Shown here: in pieces, positions 1-12,043 of the stretch
How positions within the stretch are numbered: the stretch's first letter is position 1
How the letters are laid out: each line of letters starts with the position of its first letter
Origin: Hericium rajendrae
Lineage: Eukaryota > Basidiomycota > Agaricomycetes > Russulales > Hericiaceae
Direction: 5' to 3'
Assembly: GCA_033439255.1 (NCBI GenBank)
Contig: CM065883.1
Coordinates: forward strand, 2,294,001 to 2,358,000
Length of the DNA stretch: 64,000 bases
The notes under the pieces: model-generated
What the model was told of the DNA's origin: nothing
Database searches by the model: none
Seen by the model: only the letters and a program-made list of their open reading frames with translations
Made by a program: the position numbers and the translations under genes

Positions 1-2281
1 AAATGGAGCTAAAGGCGAGTCAATCTGGTCCTGAGAGAAATGAGATAGGTGCAATCTGATACATTCATCTCTGTTTTATCTTTAATTCTGACCTTATTCT
101 TATATTTAATAGAGGATGGAGAGATTGTGGAGGACAGAGATTCAGATGATGCCAATGATGAATATGAAGAGGGTCAGGTCTTTGAATCTGATTTTGCCTC
201 AGAGGATGGTGCAGGTTGTGCTTCTGAGTTGGATGATGTGCCATTGCCTCCCCAAAGTGAAGCAGCTAGTGAGAGTGGCTTTAGTGAAGTAGGAGAGGAT
301 GACTTAGAAGTAAGTCTTTATGCTCACTTAAAATGTGTTTTATTAAATGGACATCCCTGTAGAATCCAGTAACATCTGAGGTATTGTGCTCTAATGATTG
401 TATCACTTGATATCATAATTTTGAATACTATTATAGATTTTGCCAAGCCACTCTGATGCAAATATGGTATGTAACAATAAAATTTTGAATGATTGATTTA
501 TCATATTAAGATTTTTTTTTAGTATACAGGTATCTCATCAAATCATCTTCTCTATATACAAAGCCTCAATTTGACTTTGTATTTTAGGATTCAAATGGGG
601 TCAAGAAGATGATGGACCATGGTACCCCACTAAAATATTTGCTGACTTTTCTGATTGGTAAGTTATAGATGTTATATATTTGTGCTTCATCTTATATAAA
701 AACAATAATCACATAGGGAGGTTGCTTCAGAGCCAGCTGATGAGACTCAGCCATTAACTAACAAGAGAAAGAGAAGAGGTCAACAATCATCTGTTAGATT
801 TAAGGCCAAGCGTAATGCTCGTGCTGCCAATCGGCCTGGAATTCACTATGACAAGAGGCTATTCTCAAGAAGCATGAAGCATAGTCAGATAGTGAAGCTG
901 ACTAATTATGATATTATCCAAGATGGTATGGTCAGCAACACAGGATGGATGGGCAAGCCACCTCCTGATTGGGCTAAGATCAAGATCAGAGAACTGTACT
1001 CCACCTCTGATCCAGAAAAGGCATCCTTCTTTATGAAGATCCTAGGAACATTTCTCCCTCTTTCTTATATTCAGAGATCAAAGTAAGTATATAAGAATGC
1101 TCATTCATCATTTATCTCACTTTGCAATGTAGAGAAAAAACAGCCCTATGGTTGTTAGATCAAGATAATCGGCTCTTTGCTTATAGAGGATTTTCTGCTC
1201 CCTGACTGCAAGAGTCTGCAGCTGAATTATGGGACTTGGTGAACAAGCTGCTTGAAAAAGACTTGAATGATCCTATTCTCAGAAAGAAGTGTGAAGTTGG
1301 ATCACGAGGAGCTCATTTTCCCTGTATAATTGGTCACTACAGGCAGAGTAGTCCAGTAAGATTTTACTGTTTGACTATATTTCTCATAGCTAATTAAACT
1401 TTTTCAAGGTGCCTCGCATGACAGCATGGCATACCAAGCATCTTGACCAAGTGGCTGATTTCTTAAGTCATCCATTGATCAAAAAACTCAAGTGAGCTTT
1501 TATATTGTATACTTTATTACTTTAATATGTAACAGCTTCTATAGTGAATGGATATCAAGAGTAGTAGCTATTATCTTTCCAGGCATAGCCAAGAGGTTCC
1601 AAAGATCAGCAAAATGGCACAAAGAGCAGTACAATATTGAGCCTTTTTTTGGTTTATTTTGGAATTGGTGCATCAACGGTATCTTTCCTGGTCAAGGGAG
1701 AATCCATGCCATTCCACATGCAGATGCAGTGAATCCTATTGCAGTTTGTGTTCTTATGGCGTATGTTTGTCCCAATTGTGAGTAACATTGTGATATCAAA
1801 AGATTGATCTCATTTATTCTGTTAGCTAAATTTGATCATACTAAAAGGACCTGGTTGGTTTTGTGGGAGGCCGGAGTTATAATTGAGGTTCCTCCTTGGG
1901 TCCCTGTTGCATATCCTTCCTCAATGTTTTTTCATTTTAATATCGACATTCATGGTAAGCATATATATATATATATACATATTCTTGCTTATGTTATATT
2001 ATTGACTTTTCAAATTAGAGATAGAATGGGTCACAACAGATCAAAATGTGGATCACCCTACTCCACAGAACTCTCATTCATTTACACATGGTGATGATGA
2101 GGGAAGAGGTTCAATGGTCTGGTTCAATGAGGCCACCATGTACCAGGCCTCTGAGACTGGTTATGGAACACTGAATGCTGCTGAAGCTGCAGGAAAATCA
2201 CATGTGTCAGATGCTAAAATGACAGCTAAAGAAGCTTTTGCTCAGTATGGAAACTTTGTTTACAAGCCCAAAGATATCTGA
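1..2281 (+). pseudogene. Putative 2OG-Fe(II) dioxygenase-fold gene (TET/JBP-like?), one nonsense codon
   Basis: Multi-exon gene read by splicing. An acidic exon ends at a GTAAGT near 310, a basic NLS-like exon spans about 719-1083, and further exons follow. The last ends in TGA at 2279-2281. The C-terminal half carries a 2OG-Fe(II) oxygenase pattern: H-A-D at 1717-1725, a distal His in a YPSSMFFHFN-like strand at 1933-1935, and an Arg in a GRGSMVWF motif at 2105-2107. These would be the two His and one Asp iron ligands plus the 2-oxoglutarate-binding Arg. TET/JBP relatives are expanded next to KDZ transposons in mushrooms, and a KDZ gene lies in this window, so oxidation of modified DNA bases is a reasonable inference. 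An in-frame TGA at 1203-1205, most simply from CGA, breaks the reading. The 5' end may lie outside the window. The family call is tentative; the dioxygenase motif is clearer. Confidence 0.5.
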
Positions 2282-2806
2282 GTTTCTAATAATAGTAAGT
2301 AATATCATTCTTCTTAGAAGCTACATTTTAGACTGACACAATGTGCAAAAGATAGTATCTGACATTCTATATGATTCTAGCACTTTAGTGATATTGTCTT
2401 AGACTGATAAACTGAGATATGAGTTATGTTATCCAACAAAAAACTCCTCACTTTTTTAATTTTATTGAATTGGATTTGAGGGCTCTGTTTGTAGACTGTT
2501 TTTGGACATAGACTTATTTTACAGATAACACATGTAAAATCAGTGTACACTCCAAAGGTGAGAGACAAATTAAACATAAGTCAGATTAGATATCTCAGAT
2601 TAGAGACAAGTTAGGTCAGATAAATCTCAGAATAGAGACACATCAGATTATACATTGCTTGTCACTTCATGGTAAAATAGCAGACTGAAGAACTCCTATC
2701 AATTATCTTGTCTAACTATGTTGAGGTTTTATAGGCTTGATAGGAGCGCTAAACAGTTCTTATCTGAAACATTACTATATAAAATAAAGTCATCACACAT
2801 AAAAAT
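2282..2806. other. AT-rich intergenic DNA, no gene seen
   Basis: This stretch lies between the dioxygenase-like gene and the convergent minus-strand gene. It is AT-rich and carries scattered TCAGA/TCTGA pentamers (for example 2580-2720). The short open frames here do not resemble proteins. Confidence 0.5.
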
Positions 2807-2935
2807 TGGCATAAGTCATATAAGTCATATAAGATATAGAGAGCATAGAGGGCATAAAAAGTATAGAGAGTATAGAGGGCATAGAGAGCATAAAAGGTAT
2901 AGAGAGCATATAATAGAGAGTAAAAAGCATATAAC
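2807..2935. repeat. Purine-rich minisatellite
   Basis: Tandem variants of a roughly 10-20 bp unit alternate AGAGAGCATA, AGAGGGCATA and AAAAAGTATA. The array starts with repeated CATATAAGT units. Both strands are open only because the unit length preserves frame, so the periodic peptides are not genes. It lies just beyond the stop codon of the minus-strand gene ending at 2962. Confidence 0.8.
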
Positions 2936-2961
2936 AATTATAAGAGTGGTATCAAAAGATT

Positions 2962-5900
2962 TCAAAGATCTTCATAGGAATCAGTTCCTGTAACAAGAGG
3001 TTCAATGAGAACTCCATGAAACCAAATGTCAAATGTGGTTGCTAGTGCATCAGTATCTTGGTTTAGAATATTGCGAAGGGCATCATCAATAGTCACAGTA
3101 GCCTCTCGGGTGCATCCTGCAATATGAATAGCACTAGGCTATCATAAAATGTGAGAAAGAGATTTAAGATAAAATATTGAGAGAAAATCATACCTCTAAA
3201 GGGCTGTTTTCAGCATCATAATTTGGTTGAGCAGGCAGATGCTTGAAAATAAACTGAAGACAAAATGTTAGAGGAGTGAAGTCAGATTTAAGTCAGACCT
3301 ACCTTCAGACGCCATTCACCTAAGGGTAAGAGATCACTACCGGTCATCATGTGCAGTAGTAGCTGAGATCGAAGAACAGAAGCATTGGTTTCTCCTGGTC
3401 TGCCTGGAAGATTCCTAATAAGAAAGTCTGAGCTAGGAAGCAAGCCCTCATATGCATTATTTCCTGTAGGATCTGGTGGATGGCCTGACCCCTTGAGATA
3501 GCAAATCAGGTGGCCCTGAAAGAAGCCCTCATACAAGTCACACCATGGAGCATCCCCCAGATCTACTTGATCGTTGTTGTGCAGATCCTCCGCGCTGTTG
3601 TCCATCTGCAGAGGTTGAAGAAGAAGCAGTGGAAACACCAGTCGGTCGATAACCTGCTTAGGATCCTCCACCTCACGGCGATACATTGCTCCCAACATCA
3701 AAGACGAGGAAGGAATTACAGAGGCCAGTGCCTATCCAGAGCAAAGATCGTCAAACAAAAGCAAGGGATAGACGATTGAAATACGAACACCAAGGACGGT
3801 CAATCCAGGACAAAGCTCCACATCGAAACCAGCCTTGAAGGCCAGCAAGTCTGGATGCTGATATCCATACGGATGGCCAAGCAGAACCTGACTCAACAGC
3901 ATGTGCTCGACACCAGAAAGCTCCGATGCATCTGGTGCATTCTTCGACCAACGATCAATCTGGACAGGCTGTTATATTATACATGAGTTGGACACGTCAC
4001 AAAGAGGGAACAAGCACTCACTTTGAGTCCGACTTCTCCAAGTAATGCGATGACAGACTGGCGGTGAGATTCCTGCAGACTGTTGAGCGATGAGATCTTT
4101 GGCCAGTCCACCCAGGCGTTGAGAATATCAGCTTGGCCTTGGTCAAGATAACGAACGAAAGCATGGTCATCAGATGTTAGAGGCCCAGGCGATCCATCAA
4201 TGCATACCTGGATAAGAAACGGTGACCAGACATTTGGCGCGGCCTCCAGCCACGACATATGGATCAGCGCAAAATAGCCACAGATGCGCATTTGTTGAAG
4301 ACGGTCGGGGGCTGGTAGCTGCATGCCCAGAGAGAATAGCAGAACATGATATCCTCCAACGTCATTCCAATAGACGTCAGAGCTGCTCAACATTATGATA
4401 GCCTGTCGGATGACAGATATCTCTGGGCTGATGCCCACACCTTCTCCACTGGCAAATGGATGGGTGGTTAATCCTGAATGAAAGCCAGAGAAGTGAACAA
4501 CTTACACGTAAATGGAACGGGTTCCTCGTGGACCCAGCAAAGCCTGCAAAGGGACAAGATTACATCTTGTAGCTTGGATGGCATCCAATGAGAAGTCAAC
4601 CAGGCACTTGTCTTGGAGATGTGTCAGAAGAGCGGATGCAAATTCAGACTCATCAGGTTGCTCTGTAAGGAAGTGCCAGCCGACAAGGAAGATAAGGGCT
4701 TGCGCAGCGATCTTTGCATCTTTGGCCTGTAGCTCCAGGACTGGGTGGTTTCGATCACGATAGCCATGTGTAATGGCAGAAAGCCACCTTCGGAGATCTC
4801 GTGCTGGAGGAGGCACAAAAGTAGGACATTTCGGAGGAGGAGGTGGAGGTGGTAAGGACTTGACTATGACCGGTGCAGTCGGAGTGTTCTAGCCAAAATG
4901 TGTTCGAATGTAGACCAATGAAGCGATTTGCATGACTTGGAAAGCTTACCTGAATTGACAATGGAGTACCAAGTCATCGTCGAGTATTTCTAGTTGAGGG
5001 ACCATTCAAGTCCGGAGAATTACTATCCTCCATGCTTGTGGCCTGAATCTGAATGGCGAATGAGTAAGGTACGATTCTGCCTAAACATGGACGAACTACA
5101 TACCTGAAGAGATGCTGAACGGGGGCGCGTGGCTGGTGTAACTGAACCACTGGCCTGAGGCTCAGTAGTGCGTAGAGGCATCTGATATATCAGCGATGCA
5201 TCATGGATAAGAAATTAGAAATGCAAAAAGTGAGCCTCGAACAAAAGACGCACCAGGTTAGCACATTGCGGAGTGGAAGATGAGCTCGAAAGGCCTGTTG
5301 ACAATGAAACAGGCAGATTGTACTGCTGGAGAAGAGCAGCAGGTTCGATCAACTGTGAGAGAAAATGAGAACATGACAATCACAAAAAAGAAATCCAAGG
5401 TTAGCTGACCTCTGGGTCGGAGCGAGCAGGACTGGGCATATCATTATCGGACCATGAATAATGAGCCTGCTGCATTGGACTGCAAGGCATGGTATTTTCA
5501 GGCAAACTGTCATCGTCCGGGACACCAGTGCAATTAGCTCGACAGTTGATGTCCACCTCAAGGGTAGACCTAAGAACATGATAGAGTCGAGCTGGAAAAC
5601 AAAGATGACATAGAAGCTCATCCGCATAATCCATCCACCCAAGCGCAGGACGGTACAGCGCGCCTGCCAAATTTTTCCATCTGGGAGCTGTTCATCCTGT
5701 AGAGTCAGAACAAGATAAATATATAATCAAGGTCAATCGCACCAATGTAAATAGCATGCCGAAGAGGTTTGATCAAGTCGATATGATTGACGTTGAACTT
5801 TTTACCAGCCACAATTTTGATGAGATCATGCACAGTTATGGCTGGAGAGAGAACCTCCGCGCAAGGCTGGATGGCACGGTGTGTGGTGTTGGACGCTTTG

Positions 5901-7336
5901 CGACTGAGGGTCAAAATCATCCAAGGTAGAGAGGAAGGCGTGACTGCTCCTGCGGAGAAAGAAGGAGTAGACTCCAAAGGACCAGAGTCCAACGTGAAGA
6001 GATGACTCTGCAAATGCGAGAGAATTTGCTGATGCAGGGGATCCCAGATGGGTGAGTCGTCTTTGGGGAGAGAGACTTCGATGGCAAGATCAGCCTTTTG
6101 AAGGATATACTGAAGGTGAGCAAGCTGCTCTGATGTCCAAGAGGTTTCCGGGCAGCGCTCCTCTGGATTGGCATGTTCAGTTTTCGGATCCTACCAGAAC
6201 GACCGTAAGAAAAGTGTGAAACACAACTGAAAGAAATAATTACCCACAACGTAAGGCAGGAAAAATACGAGAAACTTCTCGTCCATAGCTGGAATCACGG
6301 TGACAGCCATGCGAGAAGACCTTGAGCCAGTAGCTGAACAAGAAGTAGACATGCCTGTGGGTCGCACTGACAAGGCAGACCTGCCAGAGCCACTGGATGT
6401 GCCTCGGACAGTAGGCAGATTCCCTGCATTGAACGGGTTGGACAAGGAAGAGCCAAAAGTGAACTGGTGGTTATTGTTGGGGGCGGCAAGGGCACGAGAA
6501 CGCTCCACTGAGAGTGTCTGAGCAGGTGTCCTATGGCGTTCCATGTTATTCACGCGTCGCTGAGCGGTAGTAGTACCGGGACTAGTAGGGTCAGGCGGGA
6601 CTTGAAGCTGGAAAGCAGTGACCGGAGAGGATGCTGCAATCCTGGCCGACTCGACCAGGGTAGGCAAGAAACTAGATGGGTAGAGACGTAAGATGTGAGT
6701 GAAGAAGATATACATTGTATAATCTGGAATACTTACCTCTGAGGACGGCCACTGCTAGCTTGACCGCGAACAATTTGAATGGGGTGACGGGTCCAGGCTG
6801 CACCACATACACATGTTGAATCTTTCGTCCACTGGGTATCAAGCTGAACGAGGTTGAGACAACAAATAAGGAGGCTAAAGACTGAAAGCATATGGAGAAA
6901 TAGCCTCCACAATTCATGGGAGGATACCGTCCTCGAGTCCACTCCCGGTTGGCAGGAGAGATATCTGTCTCGTCGACAGCATGAGAGAACCACGGATGCT
7001 GACAATGATCACAAAGATCGCCCGGATTATCCGGATGCTACGCCAGATTAGCTTCAGGGAATAAGACGAGGTAAATAGTGCCAGACTCATGTAACGCGGC
7101 GGAGCAGAAGATGCCATGAACGCCCCACATTGCTTGGAGCAATCAGGGAAAAGACAGTCATTCCTGGTAGAGAGGGACTGCATGGAGGCGGGGGCCATGG
7201 GGACAGAGGACATAATGTGTAGTGCACAATAAGAAGGAAAGACAGTGGTGCTTGCCTTCGCTGCTGGTGCCAAAGGAAGCAGGGCCACTCGTGAGGAGGA
7301 GCTCACCTTTACAAGTTTACCTTCACGAAGGATCAT
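2962..7336 (-). CDS. Multi-exon unknown protein with HECT C-lobe-like C-terminus
   Basis: Many open exons with plausible short introns run on the minus strand. The last three are clear: one ends in a GEWRLK-like stretch at about 3303, then an exon near 3197-3253, then a terminal exon with its stop at 2962-2964. The end reads SVLRSQLLL..MTGSDLLPLG, then after two splices P-S-A-I-H-I-A-G-C-T followed by a V-T-I-D-D-A-L-R-N-I-L helix. That order resembles a HECT C-lobe (TGSxxxPLGG, then LPxAHTCFN, then LxxKLxxAI), with the GCT cysteine in the catalytic position. This is my inference, not an assignment. The N-terminal exons hold Cys pairs (CLFPDCSKQC near 7170; a C-x-C near 6810) and Ser/Pro-rich linkers. 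The start is uncertain; an ATG at 7211-7213 is another candidate. Confidence 0.4.
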
Positions 7337-7654
7337 ACATGATTGTACAGGTGTATTTCAAATGATGCAGGCAAGGGGACAGGGATCTGCGTACCAAATA
7401 CAAAGGCCCAGGTAATTGTACCATATGTGATCACACAAGATCACGTTTAATCCTGTACAAATTGATGAGATGTTTCTGACCTTCGTAATGAAAAGCTTTG
7501 GTTCATGCCACGACGGATCACAGATGAGCATGCATGGTCTTGTACGATCGGACTCTATCATGTATGATGTCATATGATCACAAAGCCAAACACATATATA
7601 GACGTGACGAAAACAACAGCATTTTTGTCCGATAAAGCACTTCATAATTTTAGA
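7337..7654. other. Spacer, no gene seen
   Basis: This stretch lies between the minus-strand gene and the first tandem unit of the large inverted repeat. I see no coding signal or repeat structure. The left end of the Plavaka-type element is probably near its right edge. Confidence 0.4.
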
Positions 7655-8738
7655 ACAATTAAGTCAGTGGAGAATTGCCAGACTTACCTCAAGGTCAAGA
7701 TCTTGGGGGAGAGATCTCAGTTTCGAGTTTTGATTTTCAAGTTCTGAGCAGATTTGGGTCTATATAGCATGCCTGGAATGCGATTAATCAGTACATTCCA
7801 GCACATTTTAGAACAATTAAATTGGTGGAGAACTGCCAGACTTACCTCAAGGTCAAGATCTTGGGGGAGAGATCTCAGTTTTGAGTTTTGATTTTCGAGT
7901 TTTGGGCAGATTGGGGTCTATGTAGCATGTCTGAAAAGCCATTAATCAGTACATTCAGGCCCAATTTAGAACGAGTGGATCGGTGGAGAACCGCTAGACT
8001 TACCTCAAGGTCAAGATCTTGGGGGGGAGATCTCAGTTTTGAGTTTTGATTTTCGAGTTCTGAGCAGATTGGAGTCTATGTAGCATGTCTGGAAAGCGAT
8101 TAATTAGTACTTTCCAGCCCAATTTAGAATGAGTGAATTGGTGAAGAACTGAGGGACTTACCTCAAGATCATTCAGATGATGATGATTGGTTGATTGCTC
8201 ACCAGGCAGATAGCCTATCACAGCTCAGAAGACATGAACTGGAAGCAGCTGTCAATGTGGTTTTGACAAGCTCTAATACATACTGATTTGTGTAAGATTC
8301 AGAGACCTATAAAGAAATTAGTCTGCCAGCTCAGCAAGTTAGATACATACAAGACGACCAAGGTGAGCCGCCGGGTCGAGAGCATCCTGGTTCCAAACTG
8401 TCAACCACTCAGCGGATGACTTGGAGATACCCATTGAGCCTTGCAGCCAACATGACAGGCATGCAGGATGTAAAGCTCATGAAGAAGTAAGACTTTACTG
8501 CTGGTGCTTCAAAACTGAAATTTTGATTATATAATCAGTCTTCAAAACCATAGATTTATAGGCATTTCTGTACTTATAATATACTATAAGAGTAGACATT
8601 GTACTAATGCTAATTGCTCATTGATTATATCATTTTCAGTATTAAAAAATATCAAAAAAGTCTGGCATGAACTAGAATTGAACTTGCAAACTCAAACTTC
8701 ACCACCGAGTTTTGATTATGTAATCATTATGTGATCAC

Positions 8739-8809
8739 CACCATGGTACGGCCGTACCATGGTGAACGACACGTGATTACCTTCACCATGGTACAGTCAT
8801 ACCATAGTG
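8739..8809. promoter_or_regulatory. Paired 26-bp palindromes (candidate transposase-binding sites)
   Basis: 8739-8764 is a perfect 26-bp palindrome with half-site CACCATGGTACGG. 8784-8809 is an imperfect copy starting 45 bp later. A GTGATCAC palindrome abuts the first (8731-8738). The right arm has the same pair at about 16237-16262 and 16281-16306. Matching position and spacing in both arms suggest subterminal protein-binding sites; binding itself is inferred. Confidence 0.5.
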
Positions 8810-9579
8810 AAGCACTACTGCATTGGAGCTCATACTAAGACTGAATCTTTCAACAGTCATTAAATGATTTGATCACATAGTATATTGCTATATAGTATAT
8901 ATACTTATTGAGTATGCTCAATGTATACTAAAAATGATTGAGCAACATAGATCACAAAATCAAGTTTTTGTGTGAGTTCTACATGGATCATAACACATAA
9001 AATATGACTAGAAAGTGATGAATGAGTAGCATCTGATCCACTTGAGAACAAGTGAATCGGTGGAGAATTGACTGAGATAGCTAAGGATCAAGCATACTAG
9101 CAGAAAAAATACAGAAGTGCTTTGTGTTCTACGAGTTCTGCATGGATCAAAATGCACAAAATATGATTCAAAAGCTATGAATGAGTAGCATCTGATCCAC
9201 ATGACAACAAGTGAATTGGTGAAGAATGAACTGAGATAACTAAAGATCAAGCATACTAGGAGGAGAAATACAGAAGTGCTTTGCATTCTACAAGTTCTGC
9301 ATGGATAAACACACATAAAATACACTTAGAAAGTGATGAATGAGTAGATTCTCATGCACTTGAGAACAAGTGAATCGGTCAAGAACTGACTGAGCTAGCT
9401 GGGAATCAAGCATCCTAGGAAAAAAAATACAAGAATGCTTTACATTCTGCAAGTTCTGCATGGATCAAGATGCATAATATATGGCTAGAAAGTGATAAAT
9501 GATTAGATTTTGATGCATTTAAGAATGAGTGAATTGGTCTGACCAAGTTACAGTAAACAAAGTGTAAAAGAAAAAGTTC

Positions 9580-9648
9580 GGCCAGAGCTGGAATTGAACC
9601 TGCAAACTCGTCAGATTGAAGATGTGTGATTATATAAGCCAACTGCCT
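9580..9648 (-). repeat. tRNA-like unit of the arm repeats
   Basis: Read on the minus strand, it has an A-box-like GGCAGTTGGCTTATATAA and a B-box GGTTCAATTCC about 40 nt later, as in a tRNA-derived SINE head. The acceptor and anticodon stems do not pair well, so this is not a working tRNA. Sister units are at 9994-10062, 10782-10850 and 11432-11500 (all minus), and at 15392-15461 and 58870-58937 (plus). Confidence 0.6.
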
Positions 9649-9727
9649 AATGGGCATAGTCATTGTTTGCATGTCGTTTTCACTATGAAAAGGCAATATA
9701 GAGTAAACAATTCTAAGGAATCGTAAT

Positions 9728-11590
9728 AAGGTATGGCTGAAAAGCTATAAACAAGAGAATTCAGACGCACTTGAGAACGAGTAAATCGGAGGAGAATTGA
9801 CTAAGTTAGCTCAAGTTCAAGTATTACAGAGAGAAAATATACGAATTTATTGCACTCTGTGAGTTCTGTACAGATCAGAATAGAAAAAATACTACCAGAA
9901 AGCGATAAATGAGTAGATCCAGATGCATTTGAGAACATATGAATTGGTTGAGAACTGATCAAGTTACATTAAATCTAGTGTTAATAAAAGTCCGGCCAGA
10001 CCTGGAGTTGAACCTGCAAACTCATCAGATCAGTGATCTTGCAATTAGATAAGCTGACTGCCAAATGGAGGTAGTGGTCATTTTGGTGTCATTTTCGATA
10101 GGAAAACCCGGTATAGAGTAAATGATTCTAAGGAATCGTAATAATGTGACAGACTAATCTATTTATAGTGCTGTCAATATTGTACCAATGATGGTATATG
10201 AGGACTTAATAGAACCATATTATCTGCTGCTATTCAAAGTATAATTTGCAACACCATAGCTCATTGGTTGTTGAGATAGCAAAACAATGATTGTTTTGCT
10301 AATATATCATATAAATCAAAGCATATCTCTACTTCTAGTAATCCTATTTCTGTATTCAAAATTGTGTTGAGAAGATATAATTTAAGATGCTTGAACACAA
10401 TTTACTGTTTGTTCATTAATAGCTTTCTTGCAGAGCTACAAAGCAATCATAGTTTCTAAAGAGAAATCACAGAAATAATTTGCATTCTGCAAGTTCCTAA
10501 TCAATTGAGACATGCAAGGTATAAATAGAAAGTTATGAATAGGCAAATTTTGATGCATTTAAGAATGAGTCAATCAGTAGAGAAGTGACCAAGTTAGCTC
10601 CAGTTCAAATATTACAGGGGGAAAATATATGAATTCATTGCACTCTGTAAGTTCTGCACCAATCAGGATGCAAAAAGTACTGCTAGAAAGTGATAAATGA
10701 GTAGATTCAGATGCATTTGAGAACATGTGAATTGGTTGAGAACTGATCAAGTTACATGAAATCTAGTGTAAATAAAAGTTCGGCTAGACCTAGAGTTGAA
10801 CCTGCAAACTCATCAGATCAGTAATCTTGCAATTAGATAAACCAACTGCCAAATGGGGGTAGTGGTCATTTCTGGTGTCATTTTTGATAGGAAAACCTGG
10901 TACATAGTAAACGATTCTAAGGAACCGTAATTAAGTTAGCTGGAGTTCAAGCATTCTAGGGGAAAAATACAGAAACAATTTGCATTCTGCAAGTTTTTTA
11001 CTGATCCTGATGCATGAGGTACTGTCAGAATGCTATCAATAAATAGATTCTGATGCACTTTAGAACAAGTAAATTGGTTGATAATTGACCTAGTTAGCTA
11101 AGGTTCAAGCATTTTAGAAGAGGAAAAAAAGAAACACTTTGCATTCTGCAAGTTGTTAACTGATTTGGATGCATAAAGTATGGTAGCAAAGCCATAAGTG
11201 AGTAAATTTAGATGCATTTGAGAATGAGTAAATCAGTGAAGAATGGACTGAGTTAGCTCAAGTTCAAGTGTCATAGAGGGAAAATGTAGAAATTCATTGC
11301 ACTCTGTGACTTCTGCACAGATCAGGATGCAAAAAATACTGTCAGAAAGCAATAAATGAGCAGATTCAGATGTATTTGAGAACAGGTGAATTAGTTGAGA
11401 ACTGATCAAGTTACATTAAATCAACAAAGTTTGGCCAGAGCTGGAGTTGAACTTGCAAACTCGTTAGATTGAAGATGTGTGATTATATAAGCCAACTGTC
11501 TGATGGGCATAGTCATCATTTTGGTGTCGTTTTCACTATGAAAAGGTGGTATAGAGTAAATGATTCTAAGAAATCATAATCAGATATCTC
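9728..11590. repeat. Extra copies of the inner arm module
   Basis: Three further modules follow the left arm in the same orientation. Each has a run of about 165-190 bp units, a tRNA-like unit and an ATTCTAAGGAATCGTAAT box (near 10130, 10910 and 11570). About 10145-10470 is AT-rich and does not match the module. Read on the minus strand, 11590 to 10910 matches 58797-59480 closely along its length. The right arm lacks these extra copies, so they are a left-side expansion or nested insertions. Confidence 0.65.
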
Positions 11591-11745
11591 TCAGTCTATC
11601 ATCCATTTTCAGATGGGACTCAATTTCAATAAGTACTACTAAAAGCTACAGAAAGAGGCATAAAGTTAGTATTGATACTACTAGTAGTACACTCTATTAA
11701 GTTCAAGTTAAAGAGACACTAATGCAATGTAAAATATTAGGAATC

Positions 11746-11873
11746 CTTGAAACTTTTGACTGATCTGATTCAATTTGATTTTATCTGATTTTAATCTGAT
11801 TTATCAATAAGCTCTTTACAGATTAATCAGATTAAAATCAGATACAATCAGATTGAATCAGAAAGTTTCAAAG
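11746..11873. repeat. Foldback hairpin rich in ATCTGATT
   Basis: Two arms of about 58 bp (11746-11803 and 11815-11873) are near-complementary around a short loop. Their ends read CCTTGAAACTTTT and AAAGTTTCAAAGG, and both are built from repeated ATCTGATT. It may be a small foldback element or a relic of one. Confidence 0.55.
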
Positions 11874-12043
11874 GTTTTTGGTGAACTGAGTAGTGTAATT
11901 GCATTTACTAAAATTGACTAAAAATATATGTTTCTGCTGAAATAGAATCATATTGACAATGTTGCTACTAAACTAGTAATATACAGGTAAAAACTAGATA
12001 ATGTACAACAATAAAAAGAAAAACAACCATTCAAAGTCAACCT

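Larger units (their letters stand above)
7655..9727. repeat. Left arm of large inverted repeat
   Basis: It starts with about 155-bp tandem units (7655-8200) that repeat CTTACCTCAAGGTCAAGATC. A spacer (8200-8735) matches 16560-16860 on the other strand. Next come two palindromes (8739-8764 and 8784-8809), AT-rich spacer, and about 165-190 bp units (8990-9560) carrying GTTCTGCATGGATCA and GAACAAGTGAATCGGT. It closes with a tRNA-like unit (9580-9648) and an ATTCTAAGGAATCGTAAT box. The order mirrors 15313-17208. Confidence 0.75.

Noticed and set aside
2718-2993. Open frames on both strands over the minisatellite
   Set aside because: They are periodic Tyr/Arg/Glu or Leu/Tyr/Ala peptides produced by a short tandem repeat, with no gene context.
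7655-8200. Evenly spaced repeats that could suggest a CRISPR array
   Set aside because: The whole 155-bp unit repeats, with no unique spacers between conserved repeats, and the genome is clearly fungal.
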